The position numbers were made by a program, and so were the translations under genes. This document shows, piece after piece, positions 26,904 to 34,939 of a stretch of 64,000 nt of DNA. The DNA is from Oceanicoccus sagamiensis. GTDB lineage: Bacteria; Pseudomonadota; Gammaproteobacteria; Pseudomonadales; Dasaniaceae. Location of the stretch: the NCBI RefSeq assembly GCF_002117105.1, contig NZ_CP019343.1:3720001-3784000 (forward strand). The letters are read 5' to 3'. The notes beneath the pieces were generated by a model, which worked only from the letters and a program-made list of their open reading frames with translations, was not told the DNA's origin and searched no databases. Every line of letters starts with the position of its first letter. The stretch's first letter is position 1.

Positions 26904-27291
26904 TGGTTTTAAATAGCCACTGCCCCTCAACACGGATCAGCTTATCTTCGTAACGGCCAATAATGGTATGCATAGCGCCGGTATCCGTGGCGGTATAGGT
27001 CATCATAAAACGCCAGTTGGCGGTGGCATGGTCACCACTGACAGTAATGTTGGGGTTGCTAATCATATGGGCTGAGCGGGTAATACCCCCGGCGTCTCTA
27101 ATACTGAACATATACTCGGCAATCGCTTGTTTGCCAATAACAGCGTCCTGATCAAGGCGATGCCAACTGCCTTGTTCCATAAATAATGCGGCGACCTGGT
27201 CACCGTCGTGGTCATTATCACAGGCATCGCAGTAGCGCGCTTTCAGTTGCGCAATGGCGTTGCTATCTATAAGGCTTTGCAATGTGTCCAT
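26875..27291 (-). CDS. NTF2-like (SnoaL-type) protein
   Basis: This 138-residue protein has the cone-shaped NTF2-like fold pattern: N-terminal helices (LIDSNAIAQLKARYCDACDNDHDGD), then QVAALFMEQGSWHR and several strands ending in WLFKTITVAVE. Family members include SnoaL cyclases, ketosteroid isomerase and ring-hydroxylating dioxygenase beta subunits. It is on the strand opposite to region A and overlaps the end of the PQQ dehydrogenase gene tail to tail. It is followed upstream, 3 bases away, by the SpoU-type methyltransferase stop. Its function is not predictable from what I see. Confidence 0.8.
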   Translation of the reverse strand: MDTLQSLIDSNAIAQLKARYCDACDNDHDGDQVAALFMEQGSWHRLDQDAVIGKQAIAEYMFSIRDAGGITRSAHMISNPNITVSGDHATANWRFMMTYTATDTGAMHTIIGRYEDKLIRVEGQWLFKTITVAVEQRG

Positions 27292-27294
27292 GGA

Positions 27295-28074
27295 TTATTC
27301 CGGCTGGGGTTTGACAAAGGCGATCAGTGCCGCAGTAACCGCGACATTTAAAGATTCAACACCATTATTCATGGGGATTGCCAGTTGTTGATCAGACAAT
27401 TGGCTGACAGCTTGTGACACGCCATCGGTTTCATTACCCAGGACATAAATAATAGACTGCTCACACTGGTAGTCGAACAGCGAGTCTTTGGCATGGGAGG
27501 ATAGGGTGCAGATTGTCGCCTGTTGTTGTTGAAATTGTTCCAGAGCTTGTTGCAAGGTCTCGCAGTGGATTAATGTTGCTTTAAATACTGTGCCAACACT
27601 GGCTTTGATCACCAGAGGTGATAATGCGGCGCAGCCTTTACGCGGGATAATGATGCCATCGATATGGCCGGCACTGGCTGAACGGATAATCATGCCCAGG
27701 TTTTGGGGGTTGGTGATGGAATCCAGTGCCAGTAATCGATAGGGCGTGTTGGTTTGCTGTTGCTGGATAAATTCGCTAACAGATTGGTGCTGGTCTAGCT
27801 GGATATCCGCTGCGACGCCCTGATCCTGTTTGCTATTGCGAGAAATTCTGGAGAGAGCCTGACGGTTATGCCATTGCACTTCAATGCCGCGTTGCTCCGC
27901 TAGCGAATTGATCTGTTCGATAATTCCGCCTGACTTGTTGCTGTCTGCCAGATGCAGTTTATAGATATTAATACTGTGGTCTTGCAGCGCTTCCAATACC
28001 GGTTTGCGACCATAAATGGTGAGCAGGTTGTCATAAAAAGCGCGTTTCTTTTTATATTCAGGGGAGTCTGTCAT
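27295..28074 (-). CDS. SpoU/TrmH family RNA 2'-O-ribose methyltransferase
   Basis: This 259-residue SPOUT-class methyltransferase has an N-terminal substrate-binding domain (IYGRKPVLEALQDH) and a C-terminal knot with the three SpoU motifs: NPQNLGMIIRSA, YVLGNETDGVS, and IPMNNGVESLNVAVTAAL. It methylates a ribose in rRNA or tRNA with SAM. It resembles RlmB-type proteins in layout but is not close enough for me to assign the site. I chose ATG 28074; the alternative start at 28086 is a TTG without a better ribosome site. It has no evident link to the catabolic genes. Confidence 0.88.
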   Translation of the reverse strand: MTDSPEYKKKRAFYDNLLTIYGRKPVLEALQDHSINIYKLHLADSNKSGGIIEQINSLAEQRGIEVQWHNRQALSRISRNSKQDQGVAADIQLDQHQSVSEFIQQQQTNTPYRLLALDSITNPQNLGMIIRSASAGHIDGIIIPRKGCAALSPLVIKASVGTVFKATLIHCETLQQALEQFQQQQATICTLSSHAKDSLFDYQCEQSIIYVLGNETDGVSQAVSQLSDQQLAIPMNNGVESLNVAVTAALIAFVKPQPE

Positions 28075-28150
28075 GGTGCTGGCCAAGGTGTATGTTAACC
28101 CTATGATAACAGCCCATGGCAGATGGATTAAGTCTGTGTTAAAAAAACTC

Positions 28151-29056
28151 TCAACCTGGCAGGGCTTGCAGAAATTCTTGTGTTGCCAGGCTAACCCGCT
28201 GTGATGCCCGTTTTAATTGACCGGCAATGGAGTCAATGTCCATCCCGCTAAGTGTGTCATTGGCATTAGCGGTAAACACCAATTCCGGTTCATGGCCGCA
28301 GCCAAATACAGGTACGGAAATAGTGCCAATATCGTAGTTAATATCTGGATCAATTTTATCGAGGTGGTACTGTTCTTGACAAAGTGCCTGCTGGAAATCC
28401 AGGTTATATTGCTTAATCGCTTGCTGTGAGCTTTTGTTGATGCTGTCCAGGCTCTGGCTCCAGGTGGATTCTGTGTCGGTTTTCAGGGTGACCTCATAGC
28501 CGCGTTTATGAATGGATATGACGGTTATCCTAATTTGTTGGTCGAGTGTTTCCTCGTAGCAACCTTGCGACTCATGAGCTTGTTCAATCCATTGCTGTAA
28601 CTGATTACTGGCAGACCAAGCGATAAAGCAAGCCCCCAGTGGTGCAATATTGGGCAGGCGAAGACCTGTTTGTGCAGGCGGTGACAGAGGCAGCCTGTGT
28701 TGGGCGTGGACCAGAGTAACCAGGTTTGAGCTTGACCTGGCTATCGCAGAGCAGTCCATACTGAGTTCTTTGCTGAGAAGTTCCAATTCCTCTCTGGCAA
28801 AGGATAGCGACGGGTATTGAGAAAAGGCAGCATGACCCGCTGCGGCCATGGAGGGGCCCAGACGATAAGCCTTTGTCTTGCAGTCCTGATGCAGAAAACC
28901 ATGGCTTTTCATGGTCGATAATATGGCGTGGCAGGTCGCTTTATTTAATTTAAGGCGCCGAGTCATATCAGAGAGGCCAAAGGTTTGCTGAGGGTTTGCC
29001 ATCAATAGATCAATAATTGCCAAGGCCCTTGCGGTTGGCTTAGAGAATAGTGCCAT
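28151..29056 (-). CDS. IclR family transcriptional regulator
   Basis: This 301-residue regulator has an N-terminal winged helix-turn-helix (about 8-70: ALAIIDLLMANPQQTFGLSD, then RRLKLNKATCHAILSTMKSHGFL) and a C-terminal effector-binding GAF-like domain. IclR proteins often control catabolic operons for aromatic or small organic acids. It is the only classical one-component regulator in the window. It lies 1.2 kb from the end of the region A island and immediately beside two thioesterase genes. I infer that it could control those genes or the island, but no shared operator was proven. Two palindromes lie upstream of its start. Confidence 0.88.
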   Translation of the reverse strand: MALFSKPTARALAIIDLLMANPQQTFGLSDMTRRLKLNKATCHAILSTMKSHGFLHQDCKTKAYRLGPSMAAAGHAAFSQYPSLSFAREELELLSKELSMDCSAIARSSSNLVTLVHAQHRLPLSPPAQTGLRLPNIAPLGACFIAWSASNQLQQWIEQAHESQGCYEETLDQQIRITVISIHKRGYEVTLKTDTESTWSQSLDSINKSSQQAIKQYNLDFQQALCQEQYHLDKIDPDINYDIGTISVPVFGCGHEPELVFTANANDTLSGMDIDSIAGQLKRASQRVSLATQEFLQALPG

Positions 29057-29104
29057 ATATGTGTCCTTTTAAGGTTAATTCTAATGGCGATTGCGCCGTT
29101 TAGA

Positions 29105-29132
29105 TTCCTAAGGTTATTCTTACACTTAGGAA
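29105..29132 (-). promoter_or_regulatory. Inverted repeat upstream of the IclR gene
   Basis: Perfect eight-base arms TTCCTAAG (29105-29112) and CTTAGGAA (29125-29132) are separated by 12 bases, about 50-75 bases upstream of the IclR start. This could be an operator for the regulator or a weak hairpin at the end of the thioesterase message. Confidence 0.4.
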
Positions 29133-29164
29133 GATAAATTAAAAGGGTGGGATTAAAATAAATG

Positions 29165-29176
29165 GTACGATCGTAC
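29165..29176 (-). promoter_or_regulatory. Perfect 12-bp palindrome, candidate IclR-type operator
   Basis: GTACGATCGTAC is a perfect palindrome about 110 bases upstream of the IclR start and three bases past the thioesterase stop. Size and symmetry suit an IclR-family half-site pair. No second copy was noticed near region A, so target genes remain open. Confidence 0.4.
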
Positions 29177-29179
29177 AGC

Positions 29180-29617
29180 TTATGTGAGCAGGAAGTGGGC
29201 TCGGGCGGTGGCAATAGGTTTATCCTCCTGAGATTGCCAGGCTGTGATAGCCACATTGGCAATTTTTCTGCCCTGCCTGACTACGGTGCAGCGAGCAAAG
29301 CTGTCGCAGTGGCGGCCTGGGCTGAGGTAATCAATTGAGAAATCCACCACTTTAGGAATGGTGAATTGTTTGGAAAACATCATCACATAGAGTGCGCCGG
29401 AGGTTTCCATAAACCCTCCCAGTACGCCGCCGTGAATGGCGGGCAAGGTTGGGTTACCGAGGTTGTCGTCTTTCTGAGGTAACTTAAAAATAAAGTCTTC
29501 ACCAATGGCCAGGCCTTCGATGCCAATCAGGGTAGCGTAAGGAATATTGGCGATTAAGGCCGCCATATCTTTCTTGGCTATAGTCTCTGCCAGTTGTTGT
29601 TGCAGGGTTTCAGTCAT
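29180..29617 (-). CDS. PaaI-type hotdog-fold thioesterase
   Basis: This 145-residue hotdog-fold acyl-CoA thioesterase has the PaaI-like motif LPAIHGGVLGGFMETSG, in which the HGG segment and the following acidic helix residue form the active site. It likely hydrolyses an aryl- or medium-chain acyl-CoA and salvages CoA during catabolism. It overlaps the end of the next upstream thioesterase gene (29610-30107) by 8 bases, so the pair are translationally coupled and could form a heteromeric or paired enzyme. The IclR gene lies downstream in the same direction. Confidence 0.87.
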   Translation of the reverse strand: MTETLQQQLAETIAKKDMAALIANIPYATLIGIEGLAIGEDFIFKLPQKDDNLGNPTLPAIHGGVLGGFMETSGALYVMMFSKQFTIPKVVDFSIDYLSPGRHCDSFARCTVVRQGRKIANVAITAWQSQEDKPIATARAHFLLT

Positions 29618-30107
29618 TGAGGTTCTCTATCGAGTGCTGCACCATATCGGTATCAGCGACGTCTTTGGGTAATAGCATAAAGGTAGCAACGCAGTGGGCA
29701 ATCGGTTGGTGTTCATCGTCCTGATAAGCAATACCTTTTGAGAAAACCACATTTTTAGTAATGCGATACACTTCGGCGCGTCCATAGATATCCAGATTAG
29801 GCTTGGCGGCCGACATATAATCAATGCGTAAATCCAGGGTGGGGGAGATACGGAACTCACCGAGAGCAATAGGTACTGACATACCGCAGGTGGTATCGAG
29901 TAAGGTGGTTAGCGCGCCGCCATGGATAACCCCGGTAGCTGGGTTGCCAACAATTTTTTTGGAATAGGGCAGCTTTGACGTCAGTTGTTTGCCCTCAACG
30001 CTATCGATGGTAATGCCCAGCACCTTGCAGTGCCTGATGGCGTCAAAAATCATTTGCATGACTTCGACTGTAAAGGGGGTTTTATCTGCCGTCATTGCCG
30101 TAGTCAC
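29610..30107 (-). CDS. PaaI-type hotdog-fold thioesterase
   Basis: This 165-residue hotdog thioesterase has the motif NPATGVIHGGALTTLLDTTCG, where the HGG loop and the Asp of LLDT match the catalytic region of PaaI-type enzymes. Its neighbour at 29180-29617 is a related but diverged copy that overlaps it by 8 bases. The start shown is GTG 30107; ATG 30095 is an alternative, and neither has a strong ribosome site. Both proteins probably hydrolyse hydroxyphenylacetyl- or similar acyl-CoA thioesters, though the substrate cannot be told from sequence. Confidence 0.85.
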   Translation of the reverse strand: MTTAMTADKTPFTVEVMQMIFDAIRHCKVLGITIDSVEGKQLTSKLPYSKKIVGNPATGVIHGGALTTLLDTTCGMSVPIALGEFRISPTLDLRIDYMSAAKPNLDIYGRAEVYRITKNVVFSKGIAYQDDEHQPIAHCVATFMLLPKDVADTDMVQHSIENLND

Positions 30108-30129
30108 AGTGGTTAAGTTGTCGGAGAGT

Positions 30130-30834
30130 TTAGGGAAGGATCAGTTTAAAACAGCCGCCACCGGTTTCACTGTTAGATAATTCTATCGCGCCTGTGCGGC
30201 CTTTGCAGTGATGAATGGAGGCAATTTGCTGTGAGAAAAACAAACCAAGGTTGGTGCTGCCGCTATTAAAGTCAATGCTGCGATTATCGTTGCTGATATG
30301 GTCGATAATGCCCTGTGGGTAGCCGCTGCCATTATCAAGAATGCTAATGGTTAAATACTGGTTGTTCTGCTCGACGGACAGGGTGATCGAGTCTTGGGTG
30401 TATTTGGCGCAATTCACCAGAATATTATTAATCACTCCGGCAATCAGGTTCTCATCAAAATAGCCGGTCATGTTCTCATCGCAATCAATGCTTACCTTGA
30501 TATTGTTCACATCAAATAACAGCTGTTGGCTTTCTACTTGTTCTTCCAGAAAGTCAGCTATAAACACTTCCTGTAAATTAAGTGAGAGCTGTTCGTTTTG
30601 CAGACGATAAAGTCCCAACAAATAAATCAAGGCATTGTTGATACGAGAAGCTTCGCCGCGCAATATACTGTAGCTTCTACGGTGTTCCGGCCGCTCTTCA
30701 GTTGTTATATCAATGACCTCATCTAATGAGGTTAGCAGCATGCTTAAGGAGTTTTTGATGTCATGGACGGAGGACGCAAGTAGCATCGAAAAGTCGACGT
30801 TGTTTTCTTCGTTGTGCTCTGGCTTATTCGTCAT
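30130..30834 (-). CDS. Cytoplasmic sensor histidine kinase
   Basis: This 234-residue kinase has no membrane segment and no input domain before the dimerisation helix. Phospho-acceptor H24 lies in VHDIKNSLSMLL. The ATP-binding domain follows, with the N-box-like NNILVNCAKY, the G1 box DNGSGYP and the G2 region TNLGLFFSQQIA. It is followed upstream, about 74 bases away, by a REC-TPR response regulator gene in the same direction, so the two form a likely two-component pair. The short size suggests that it senses through partner proteins. Confidence 0.88.
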   Translation of the reverse strand: MTNKPEHNEENNVDFSMLLASSVHDIKNSLSMLLTSLDEVIDITTEERPEHRRSYSILRGEASRINNALIYLLGLYRLQNEQLSLNLQEVFIADFLEEQVESQQLLFDVNNIKVSIDCDENMTGYFDENLIAGVINNILVNCAKYTQDSITLSVEQNNQYLTISILDNGSGYPQGIIDHISNDNRSIDFNSGSTNLGLFFSQQIASIHHCKGRTGAIELSNSETGGGCFKLILP

Positions 30835-30847
30835 TTAATAGAGCTCT

Positions 30848-30913
30848 TGTAGGGTGGATTGTAATCCACCGGTTTTCAGTAGCAGCTTCTGGTGGAATAT
30901 AATCCACACTACA
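30848..30913. repeat. Inverted repeat element spanning the end of the REC-TPR gene
   Basis: Two 23-base arms (30848-30870 and 30891-30913) with three mismatches flank a 20-base centre. The left arm itself contains the palindrome GGTGGATTGTAATCCACC. The right arm supplies the TAG stop codon of the response regulator gene at 30909-30911. This looks like a small dispersed palindromic element of the GGTGGATT...AATCCACC kind. I saw no other copy in the window. Confidence 0.65.
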
Positions 30914-32552
30914 GGGATTTTTTGAGTTTGACTAAATGATCGCATAGCACTTTATAGCGCTCATACATCGGATTGTCTTCGCCAATATGTGCCAGTTTTT
31001 CTTTGGCCGAGCTACAGTGTTGTACCTGTGCTGCGGTGGCACCTTTGGCGGACATTTCGCGCACCAGTGCCAGCATCAGGTTGAGGTTAAGGCCAATATT
31101 ATTGGGGTAGTGTTTTAGGGCCTGACTAAAGAGTTGAATCGCCTTCGAGTATTCTTTGCTGGCAAATAACTCTTTACCTTCCTGATTAAGCTGTACGGCT
31201 TTTTGTTTACCCAGTTTACTGAGTGGCTCGTCAGACAGTCGGTCAATCGCTTCTGAAATATCCGGGTTGTCTTCATGTTTTTCGGCCAGATCTTTCAGTA
31301 TTTCTTTGGCTTTATCATGGTCCCCTACGGTTTTATAGGTTTGCGCCATATCAAGCATCAGTTGGGCAGACTTATTACTGGCCGCAGCCATTTTATCTTT
31401 GATGGTGGCCATTTTTTCTTGTGACTTGTCTTCGTGACCGGCACTGGCATAGACATTGGCTTGAATAATATCGGCCTGTAAGTCGACATTTTCATGGTCT
31501 TTGTATTTGCGCTTAACACTGCGCATGACTTCTTCGACTTCCTTCACCTTGCCTTTGGCAGCTTCGGGGTTGTCGCTGATTTCTGAATTCATACAGCGTG
31601 CTAATTTAAAGTGGTGTTCGGGGGTCTCGTAGACTGAGTTATTACCCAGACGAATTACTTTTTTACGTGACTTTTCGGCGCGCTCCCAGTCGTGGTTGTC
31701 TTCACTGAGTTCGGCCAGTTTTTCCTGTCGCATAATGGCATTTGGGGAGACATCAATGGCGCGCTCCAGAATGCGTTGGGCTTCTTCAATATCACCCTGG
31801 CGGGTTTTGATATCTGCCAGACAGTCATAGATTTCAAGGCATAAGCAGCCGTCGTCTGCCAGTTTGGTAAATAGCTCTTCAGCTTGATCAAGGTCGTTAA
31901 GCGCCATTAGGGATTTCCCCAGGCCTATTTGCGCCCATTCCAATTCCCGCTCTTCCAGAATATCTTCGTAGACTTTTTTGGCCTGTGAGAACTTATGCTT
32001 TTTATAAAAGCAGCTACTCATAATCCGCAGGCAGCGCTGCTCGTATTTGTCGTGCATATCAATACGCTGCTGACACAGCTCTATCGCCCGGTCGTAGTCG
32101 AGCAGGTCCATCGCATTATTGATTTCGTAGAGAGACTCTTTTTCCAGCACCATTCTATCGAGGCGTTTGCCTAATACACCCTGGGTAAAGGGCTTGGTAA
32201 GGTAGTCATCAGGTTGGTATTCCAGTGCGCCAAAGACCATATCTTTGGTGGTCTCGGCGGTAATCATCATATAGATGGTGGTGTTTTTTAGCAGGTTCTT
32301 AAAGCGCAGCTCTTCGAGAATCTGTTGGCCGTTCTTGTTATCTCCTAGATTATAATCAGCGAGGATAATGTCATAGGGCTTTTCTTCACACTTAAGAATA
32401 GCTTCCTCACCGTTGGAGGCAGTATCACAGGAAATCACCCCAAAGTTATCCAGCATACGGCGAATGGAGCCGCGCATATCCGGGAAGTCATCAATAACCA
32501 GAGCGGTCTTTTGTCGGTAAATTTTGATAACATCAATTTTTGTTATAGCCAT
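30909..32552 (-). CDS. Response regulator with REC domain and TPR repeats
   Basis: This 547-residue protein has an N-terminal receiver domain (about 13-135) with acidic pocket D21/D22, phospho-acceptor D66 (LADYNLG), MMITAET and the conserved Lys of YLTKPF. After that come several tetratricopeptide-like helical repeats (about 150-520), such as AQIGLGKSLMALNDLDQAEELF and KELFASKEYSKAIQLFSQAL. There is no DNA-binding or enzymatic output, so it probably works by protein-protein contacts. The adjacent short histidine kinase is its likely partner. Its stop codon lies inside an inverted repeat. Confidence 0.9.
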   Translation of the reverse strand: MAITKIDVIKIYRQKTALVIDDFPDMRGSIRRMLDNFGVISCDTASNGEEAILKCEEKPYDIILADYNLGDNKNGQQILEELRFKNLLKNTTIYMMITAETTKDMVFGALEYQPDDYLTKPFTQGVLGKRLDRMVLEKESLYEINNAMDLLDYDRAIELCQQRIDMHDKYEQRCLRIMSSCFYKKHKFSQAKKVYEDILEERELEWAQIGLGKSLMALNDLDQAEELFTKLADDGCLCLEIYDCLADIKTRQGDIEEAQRILERAIDVSPNAIMRQEKLAELSEDNHDWERAEKSRKKVIRLGNNSVYETPEHHFKLARCMNSEISDNPEAAKGKVKEVEEVMRSVKRKYKDHENVDLQADIIQANVYASAGHEDKSQEKMATIKDKMAAASNKSAQLMLDMAQTYKTVGDHDKAKEILKDLAEKHEDNPDISEAIDRLSDEPLSKLGKQKAVQLNQEGKELFASKEYSKAIQLFSQALKHYPNNIGLNLNLMLALVREMSAKGATAAQVQHCSSAKEKLAHIGEDNPMYERYKVLCDHLVKLKKSL

Positions 32553-32714
32553 AGGTCACTGCTTGTTGTTTTATTGGGCGCTCTGCTGGCCCTGAATTCA
32601 TTATTTTGCTGGTAAAAGCATCGTTATATCAGTGATCAAGTATAGAAGAGTTTGGCCTTTTTGCAGAAGAATGGTCAGTTTTACAATAAGTTACCGTCGA
32701 TAAGTGGAGAATAT

Positions 32715-33278
32715 GTGAAGAAGCGATCAAATAGTGAAGTGGTTGCGGCTGAGTGGCGCAAAATTGCCTTTGCCACCGCCATGGTGAGCCGGATGACGGG
32801 TAACTATCGTTTGTTTTGCGAGTTAACTGAAGCTGGTGATAGTGCGGCCTTTGTTAATATAGTCAATCTTGTCTGGGAGTTTGCAGCCGGGCAAAACCAA
32901 CGCATTGACTTCCAGAAGCAGCAGGAAAAGCTGGAGTTAATTACCCCGGACCCGGCAGCCTTTGATATGTATGGAGTTTGGCCGGCACTGGATGCGGCGG
33001 TGGCCTTGGCGGCTTTGCTCAGTGCCTGCGAGCGCTGGGACGAGTCTGAGCTGGATGCCATAGTGACTCTATCGATGTCTACCATTGACAATTATCTACA
33101 GGCTGTCGAGGCCACGGAAGGGGAGGCACACCCTCTGGTATTGGCTGAGCAGGCTTGCATTGAGCAGCTAAATGCCGTGATTGCGCAGGGGGGGAATCTC
33201 AGCCGGCCCCAGCTTATTGGTGCGTTAAAAGCAGCCGTTAAGGATTTTGAGGTGACTAATATCGGTTTGGAAGCATAA
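32715..33278 (+). CDS. YjaG-like DUF416 family protein
   Basis: This 187-residue protein matches the E. coli YjaG / DUF416 family in layout, with the family segments NYRLFCELTEAGD, IVNLVWEFAAG and FDMYGVWPALDAAVAL. Its function is unknown. I start at GTG 32715, where a GGAG ribosome site sits about 7 bases upstream; an upstream TTG (32652) would add 21 residues that do not look like the family. It stands alone on the plus strand between the REC-TPR gene and amtB. Confidence 0.85.
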   Translation: MKKRSNSEVVAAEWRKIAFATAMVSRMTGNYRLFCELTEAGDSAAFVNIVNLVWEFAAGQNQRIDFQKQQEKLELITPDPAAFDMYGVWPALDAAVALAALLSACERWDESELDAIVTLSMSTIDNYLQAVEATEGEAHPLVLAEQACIEQLNAVIAQGGNLSRPQLIGALKAAVKDFEVTNIGLEA

Positions 33279-33311
33279 GCGATTGCGTCTTAAGTCCTAA
33301 GGTCTTTATAA

Positions 33312-33328
33312 TGCACGGCTATGGTGCT
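33312..33328 (+). promoter_or_regulatory. Candidate NtrC binding site upstream of amtB
   Basis: TGCACG-GCTAT-GGTGCT matches the NtrC consensus TGCACC-N5-GGTGCA at 10 of 12 fixed positions. It lies about 47 bases before the predicted transcription start, closer than usual enhancer sites. The nearby sigma-54 element strengthens the call. Confidence 0.5.
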
Positions 33329-33340
33329 TTATGGTTTTTC

Positions 33341-33356
33341 GGGCAGGCAGGTTGCT
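33341..33356 (+). promoter_or_regulatory. Candidate sigma-54 (-24/-12) promoter of amtB
   Basis: GGGCAGGCAGGTTGCT fits TGGCACG-N4-TTGCW with the GG and GC pairs at the required spacing and an intact TTGCT half. It is about 114 bases before the amtB ATG. Ammonium transporter genes are commonly under nitrogen control in proteobacteria. Confidence 0.5.
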
Positions 33357-33469
33357 TGTTTTGGCTGGCTATCAAAGCTAATTTTTTACATTAAAAGAAT
33401 AATATAAGTCATTGATTTTTAAATAACTAACAATATTTAATCTTTGTGCTTCATACCTAGGGGGAACAT

Positions 33470-34765
33470 ATGCGTTTTGTCTCATCACGTCTGGCGGTGT
33501 TGTTAACTGCTTTTTTAGCATCCGGGCTTACACTCGCCGATGATGGTTTGAGTGGGGCTAATACAGCCTGGATACTCACATCTACAGCGCTGGTGCTGTT
33601 TATGACCTTGCCTGGCCTGGCGTTGTTCTATGGCGGTCTGGTTCGCTCTAAGAACGTTTTAAGCATCTTAATGCAGTGCTTTGCTATTGCCTGTATTGCG
33701 TCGATTTTATGGTTTGTGGTGGGTTATGCCATCGCCTTTGGTGAAGGTGGCGACTATATCGGTAGCCTGGACAAGATGTTCCTCGCTGGTGTGATGGAGA
33801 GTTCCTTAAGCGGTGACCTGCCTGAAACCGTCTTTGTGATGTTCCAGATGACCTTTGCCGTTATTACCCCTGCACTGATTATTGGTGGTTTTGCCGAGCG
33901 AATGAAGTTTTCCGCGGTGATGATCTTCTCTGCGCTTTGGTTATTGGTGGTCTATGCACCGGTAACACACTGGGTATGGGGCGGCGGCTGGTTAGGCCAG
34001 ATGGGCCTGCTGGATTTTGCTGGCGGTACCGTGGTGCATATCACGGCAGGTGTTGCGGCGCTGGTTGCAGCGCTGGTGCTGGGCAACCGCAGAGGCTTTG
34101 GCGAGACGGCTATGCCACCACATAATATGACCATGACAATTACCGGTGCCGGTATGCTGTGGGTAGGTTGGTTTGGTTTTAACGCAGGTAGCGCTCTGGC
34201 TGCTAATGGCGATGCAGGTATGGCCATGCTGGTAACGCATCTTTCTGCGGCCACCGGTGCGTTTACCTGGTTATGTATTGAGTGGATCAAGTACGGCAAG
34301 CCCAGTGCGCTGGGTGCGGTAACCGGTATGGTTGCGGGTCTGGGTACCATTACCCCGGCTTCCGGTTTTGTAGGCCCAGCTGGCGCTATTGTGATTGGTT
34401 TTAGCGCGGGTATTGTTTGTTTCTATGCCACCCTGACCATCAAGCAGAAGTGGAAAATCGATGATTCTCTGGATGTTTTCCCGGTGCACGGTGTTGGTGG
34501 TATTCTGGGTACGTTTATGGCCGGTATCTTTGCCAGCTCTGAGTTGGGTATCTTTAGCGGACAGGGTTTGGCTGAGGGTGTTAGCATTGCCCAGCAGCTG
34601 GGTGTTCAGCTTACCGGTATTGGCGCCACCTTTGTTTATACGGCAATAGTGACTTATATCCTGCTTAAAGTAGTGGGTGCTATGGTCGGTTTGCGGGTCT
34701 CTGAAGATGAAGAGACCGAGGGTCTTGATGTGGTCTCTCACAATGAGCGTGGTTATGACCTTTAA
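33470..34765 (+). CDS. amtB: Ammonium transporter AmtB
   Basis: This 431-residue ammonium channel has an N-terminal signal-like segment (about 1-23, ending LTLADDG) and eleven further hydrophobic helices. Family blocks include PGLALFYGGLVRSKN, the pore-lining FQMTFAVITPALIIGG, GGTVVHITAG with the first pore His, WFGFNAGSALAANG, and VHGVGGILGTFMAGIF with the second. It follows a GGGGGA ribosome site. No glnK/glnB gene is adjacent, unlike the common glnK-amtB arrangement. The upstream region has sigma-54 and NtrC-like sites, and a strong terminator follows. Confidence 0.96.
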   Translation: MRFVSSRLAVLLTAFLASGLTLADDGLSGANTAWILTSTALVLFMTLPGLALFYGGLVRSKNVLSILMQCFAIACIASILWFVVGYAIAFGEGGDYIGSLDKMFLAGVMESSLSGDLPETVFVMFQMTFAVITPALIIGGFAERMKFSAVMIFSALWLLVVYAPVTHWVWGGGWLGQMGLLDFAGGTVVHITAGVAALVAALVLGNRRGFGETAMPPHNMTMTITGAGMLWVGWFGFNAGSALAANGDAGMAMLVTHLSAATGAFTWLCIEWIKYGKPSALGAVTGMVAGLGTITPASGFVGPAGAIVIGFSAGIVCFYATLTIKQKWKIDDSLDVFPVHGVGGILGTFMAGIFASSELGIFSGQGLAEGVSIAQQLGVQLTGIGATFVYTAIVTYILLKVVGAMVGLRVSEDEETEGLDVVSHNERGYDL

Positions 34766-34782
34766 GCGCTAATTGCTATCGC

Positions 34783-34810
34783 AAAAGCCCAGCTTAGTCT
34801 GGGCTTTTTT
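34783..34810 (+). terminator. Rho-independent terminator of amtB
   Basis: Stem AAAAGCCCAG (34783-34792) pairs with CTGGGCTTTT (34799-34808) around a six-base loop and ends in a run of Ts. It sits 18 bases past the amtB stop. Confidence 0.88.
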
Positions 34811-34939
34811 GTGCCCGATCGATCAGTGATTAACTGACTAAAAATGTCATGCCAGGGGCTTAAGTTTTGGCCCTTTCTGCCGATACAGGGCTTAATTGAT
34901 TATGTGTTTCAATGGCAGCGCTTTAAAGCAGGTCCCGCT

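Noticed and set aside
26875-27291. NTF2-like protein as the beta subunit of the Rieske oxygenases
   Set aside because: Fold class is similar, but it is on the other strand, shorter than usual beta subunits, and far from any Rieske gene.
34844-34939. N-terminal extension of the DUF5610-like protein
   Set aside because: The 32 extra residues look unlike a protein start, and ATG 34940 gives a more natural N-terminus.
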